In this document: piece after piece, positions 61,454-64,000 of the stretch
Layout of the letters: each line of letters opens with the position of its first letter
Position numbering within the stretch: position 1 is the first letter of the stretch
Origin: Bacteroidota bacterium
GTDB lineage: Bacteria > Bacteroidota > Bacteroidia > Bacteroidales > VadinHA17
Assembly: GCA_029552825.1 (NCBI GenBank)
Contig: JAKPDL010000227.1
Location: 124,001-188,000, forward strand
Reading direction: 5' to 3'
DNA: 64,000 nt
The notes under the pieces: generated by a model
The model's input: the letters and a program-made list of their open reading frames with translations, nothing else
Told to the model about the DNA's origin: nothing
Database searches by the model: none
Program-made: the position numbers and the translations under genes

Positions 61454-62722
61454 CTATTTCCTCTTCAGCAGAACATCTTTTTCGTATTTCTGAATTTCCT
61501 GAATGTAATCTTCTCCGGCTGGTTTTCCGCTTTTCATACAATAATAATCATATACTGCACCAAAAGGTTTAGTTTTCATAAGCTCAAGATAAGCAAGCCT
61601 TTCGAAGTTTTTACCTTTTATTTCGAACTCAGTTAACATTTTCAGCGGTTCAAGCAATGCATACATAAATGCGATCTGAGCAGATCGTGTACCAACCACA
61701 TATGCTCCAATGCGATTCAGGCTTGCATCGAAGAAATCGAGTCCGATATTTACCCTGTTCAGAGCTCCGGCACGTACAATCTCCTGTGCAATAAGCAAAA
61801 GTTCATCATTAAGTGTGAGAACATGGTCACTATCCCATCTTACACCCCTGGTAAGGTGAAGCAGTATCTCGTCTACATAAAGCAATATTGAAGAAATTTT
61901 GTCGCCCACCTGTTCTGTCGGATGGAAATGTCCATTATCGAGCGTTATCATTATGTTGTTCTTAACAGCATAGCCCAGATAGAAATCGTGTGATCCGACA
62001 ACCATTGATTCAGAGCCGATTCCGAAGAGTTTGCTTTCAACAGAATCCTTCAGATATTTTTTCGGATATTTTACTGAAAATATTTCATCGAGTGATTTCT
62101 TAAGAATTTTACGAAGTGTGCTCCGGTCTACCGGAGTATCTTTCGAACCATCAGGTATCCAGATGTTATGAACTGCCGGTATTCCAAGCTGTTTACCCAT
62201 GTCGGCAGCAATTTTCCGGCATCTTTTAACATGTTCTACCCAGAATTTTCTTATTTTCTCATTTCTGCTCGAAAGTGTATAACCATCGTCAGCGTAAGGG
62301 TGCGAAAAACATGTACAGTTAAAATCGAGTCCTATCCCTTTCTTTTTGGCCCAGTCTATCCAGCCTTGAAAATGTTTTGTTTCAATCTGGTCCCTGTCAA
62401 CCAGTTTTCCGCCGAATTCTCCATAAATTGCATGCAGGCTAAGCCTTAATTTGCCAGGAAGCAATGAAAACACTTTTTCGAGGTCCTGACGCATCTCCTG
62501 AATAGTTCTGGCTTTACCCGGAAAATTACCGGTTACCTGGATACCTCCTCCACCAAGCTCTGCACCCGGTTTTTCAAAACCACCCACATCGTCTGTTTGC
62601 CAGCAGTGTAGACTTATGGGAATATTTCTCATTTGTTCAATAACCTTATCGGTATCAACTCCCAGTGCAGCATACTGCTCTTTTGCTGCTTTATAGGCTC
62701 TTTCGATATCAACTTTTTTCAT
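61454..62722 (-). CDS. rhaA: L-rhamnose isomerase
   Basis: Metal-dependent cytoplasmic isomerase converting L-rhamnose to L-rhamnulose; 422 residues, the normal length. Strong family matches include SLHCWQTDDVGGFE, GNFPGKAR, LSLHAIYGEFGG, NIWIPDGSKDTPVDR, VESKLFGIGSES, LDNGHFHPTEQVGDKIS and GLDFFDASLNRI. It resembles E. coli RhaA along its length rather than the RhaI type. Third in the operon, between mutarotase and kinase. Confidence 0.95.
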   Translation of the reverse strand: MKKVDIERAYKAAKEQYAALGVDTDKVIEQMRNIPISLHCWQTDDVGGFEKPGAELGGGGIQVTGNFPGKARTIQEMRQDLEKVFSLLPGKLRLSLHAIYGEFGGKLVDRDQIETKHFQGWIDWAKKKGIGLDFNCTCFSHPYADDGYTLSSRNEKIRKFWVEHVKRCRKIAADMGKQLGIPAVHNIWIPDGSKDTPVDRSTLRKILKKSLDEIFSVKYPKKYLKDSVESKLFGIGSESMVVGSHDFYLGYAVKNNIMITLDNGHFHPTEQVGDKISSILLYVDEILLHLTRGVRWDSDHVLTLNDELLLIAQEIVRAGALNRVNIGLDFFDASLNRIGAYVVGTRSAQIAFMYALLEPLKMLTEFEIKGKNFERLAYLELMKTKPFGAVYDYYCMKSGKPAGEDYIQEIQKYEKDVLLKRK

Positions 62723-62790
62723 CTTTTATAATATTATTTATTTGTTATATTATCGGTGTTCTGTTAAAAATTTGTTCTTTGTTTCTTTAC

Positions 62791-63105
62791 TCATTCCATA
62801 TAAAAGACCTGCTCGAGAGGAACAGAAACAGGTGAGTAATCGGGATTTGTTTCCATAATGTCTGCCATATACTTCCACCATTTCTGCACTATTTCGGTAT
62901 TACCCAGATCCTGTGAAGAACTTTCGCCCGTCTGCTCCTGATATGCAAAAAGGGTATTTGTTTCTTCGTCAAAGAATATAGAATAATTACATATACCATT
63001 GTCTTTCAATAGCTTTACTAGCTCAGGCCATATAGCATCGTGGCGGCGTTTGTATTCCTCCCTGCAACCGGGGAGTAGTTTCATTTTAAAGCCGAACCTT
63101 TTCAT
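62791..63105 (-). CDS. rhaM: L-rhamnose mutarotase
   Basis: A 104-residue enzyme that interconverts the anomers of L-rhamnose. The ferredoxin-like fold signature is clear: RFGFKMKLLPGCREEYKRRH, IWPELVKLLKDNGICNYSIF, and WWKYMADIM near the C-terminus. It sits between the permease (11 bp) and isomerase (68 bp) genes, as expected for the operon. Confidence 0.94.
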   Translation of the reverse strand: MKRFGFKMKLLPGCREEYKRRHDAIWPELVKLLKDNGICNYSIFFDEETNTLFAYQEQTGESSSQDLGNTEIVQKWWKYMADIMETNPDYSPVSVPLEQVFYME

Positions 63106-63116
63106 ATTTTTTTCAT

Positions 63117-64000
63117 TTATCCTAGTTTAACTATAAATGTTGAAAGTATCAGAATTACAATTCCAGTAACAAGAACAACAATTGTTTTTCTTCGTACGCC
63201 TTTCCATTCCTTCAGCAGGATACCCCAGATATTGCTTATAGCAATATTAAGGGCCATCAGTATACTCCATCCGAAGACAGCCATTCCTTCAGGTAGTTTG
63301 CTTGAACCCATACCAAAGAAATGGAACTGCAGGAACCAGAGAAGTCCGGCAAGAAAAGTGAAAAACAGGTTATTAAGAAATACTGACGGGGCAACGTTAA
63401 TGTAATCTTTCCAGGTTTTATTTTTTATATTGAGGAAGCCGCAATAAAAAAGATTGGTGATGAAGCCACCGAGTAATATAAATATAAGTGTCGGGTTTTT
63501 CTGAAAGAGAGGATTGGTGCCATGTTCAAGAGCTATTTTTTCAATAGGTTTTCCGGCTTCGAACCCGAAATTGAAACATGCACTCATCAATCCAGAAAAA
63601 ATTGCTATCAGAATTCCTTTCTTAAGAGCAAATTCTTTTACAGCTGCTTTTTTTTCTTCCTCCGACATTTCAGCACTTTTTAGCGAGCCGGCATAACCGA
63701 TTATTGCAATACCTGCAACTGTAATTGCAACTCCAATAACAGTTAGTATACCACTGGTTGTGGCAAACAGATTCTGACCTGCAACTATAGGGGGAATCAG
63801 TGTCCCGAATGCAGCACAGAGGCCAAGTGCAATGCTCTGTCCAAGAGCAATACCAAGATACCTTATACTGAGTCCGAATGTTAGACCCCCAAAACCCCAT
63901 AAGAGACCAAAGAAAGCAGCCATCAATTTGGCAGATGATGGAGCTTCTCTGATTATAGGCATCAGTTCACCACGGGGTATAAAAATAACAGCAAATATCC
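63117..64000 (-). CDS. rhaT: L-rhamnose/proton symporter RhaT (partial, cut by right window edge)
   Basis: A polytopic inner-membrane permease. The internal Met at 63962 is not the start: the frame stays open to the window edge (IFAVIFIPRGEL before it), so the N-terminus is missing. Matches to RhaT are GGLTFGLSIRYLGIALGQSI, MSACFNFGFEAGKPI and the late SILMALNIAISNIWG. About ten helices remain visible. It is the most upstream gene of the rhamnose set in view. Confidence 0.9.
   Translation of the reverse strand, partial: IFAVIFIPRGELMPIIREAPSSAKLMAAFFGLLWGFGGLTFGLSIRYLGIALGQSIALGLCAAFGTLIPPIVAGQNLFATTSGILTVIGVAITVAGIAIIGYAGSLKSAEMSEEEKKAAVKEFALKKGILIAIFSGLMSACFNFGFEAGKPIEKIALEHGTNPLFQKNPTLIFILLGGFITNLFYCGFLNIKNKTWKDYINVAPSVFLNNLFFTFLAGLLWFLQFHFFGMGSSKLPEGMAVFGWSILMALNIAISNIWGILLKEWKGVRRKTIVVLVTGIVILILSTFIVKLG

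Overview
The window looks like a chromosomal segment of a Bacteroidota bacterium, probably of the Bacteroidales/Marinilabiliales kind. This rests on the gene order L28 - L33 - DUF4295 - FtsY - RimO, which I associate with this phylum, on serine-type sulfatases with an anaerobic maturase, on TAnnTTTG-like promoter elements, and on the AT-rich sequence. No rRNA, CRISPR array, insertion sequence or SusC/SusD pair was seen.

Region 1 (1-15000) is mostly housekeeping: a TPR protein cut by the left edge, gyrA, clpC, rimO, ftsY, DUF4295, L33, L28, cinA, an HD-domain protein, tRNA-Gly(CCC), tRNA-Thr(CGT), a Ste24-like M48 protease, fabG and sucD. Between fabG and the protease lies a candidate small RNA of about 95 nt with its own promoter and a U-run end. 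Region 2 (15100-26300) has a membrane-bound AraC regulator followed by a barrel / MMPL / LolA-like export module, then mnmE, an Ldh-family dehydrogenase, a secreted Gfo/Idh/MocA oxidoreductase and a radical-SAM sulfatase maturase.

Region 3 (28000-34900) is the least conventional part. It has a soluble PAS histidine kinase, an ECF-like sigma factor, a membrane TPR protein resembling an anti-sigma factor, a secreted and C-terminally anchored TPR-CHAT (caspase-like) protein, a 53-residue Gly-Gly peptide with an acidic/poly-Ile/poly-Pro tail, and a small Cys-rich protein. A two-box element (GTAACAATT, 15 nt, TTAAACRGT) occurs three times with identical spacing. Each copy is correctly oriented just upstream of a gene: the kinase, the peptide and the Cys-rich protein. 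I read this as the regulon of a small signalling or peptide system that I cannot match to a described one.

Region 4 (34895-44373) is a run of six serine-type S1 sulfatases on the minus strand, substrates for the maturase of region 2. Region 5 (44503-59985) holds five PQQ-like beta-propeller proteins and a sixth propeller interleaved with a NapG/NapH-like iron-sulfur electron-transfer pair, a 56-residue Cys-containing membrane protein, a glycosyltransferase and an ABC transporter. Region 6 (60068-64000) is an L-rhamnose operon (kinase, isomerase, mutarotase and a RhaT cut by the right edge). Sulfatases beside rhamnose catabolism suggest growth on a sulfated, rhamnose-containing glycan such as an ulvan-like polymer, but no glycoside hydrolase or polysaccharide lyase is in view.
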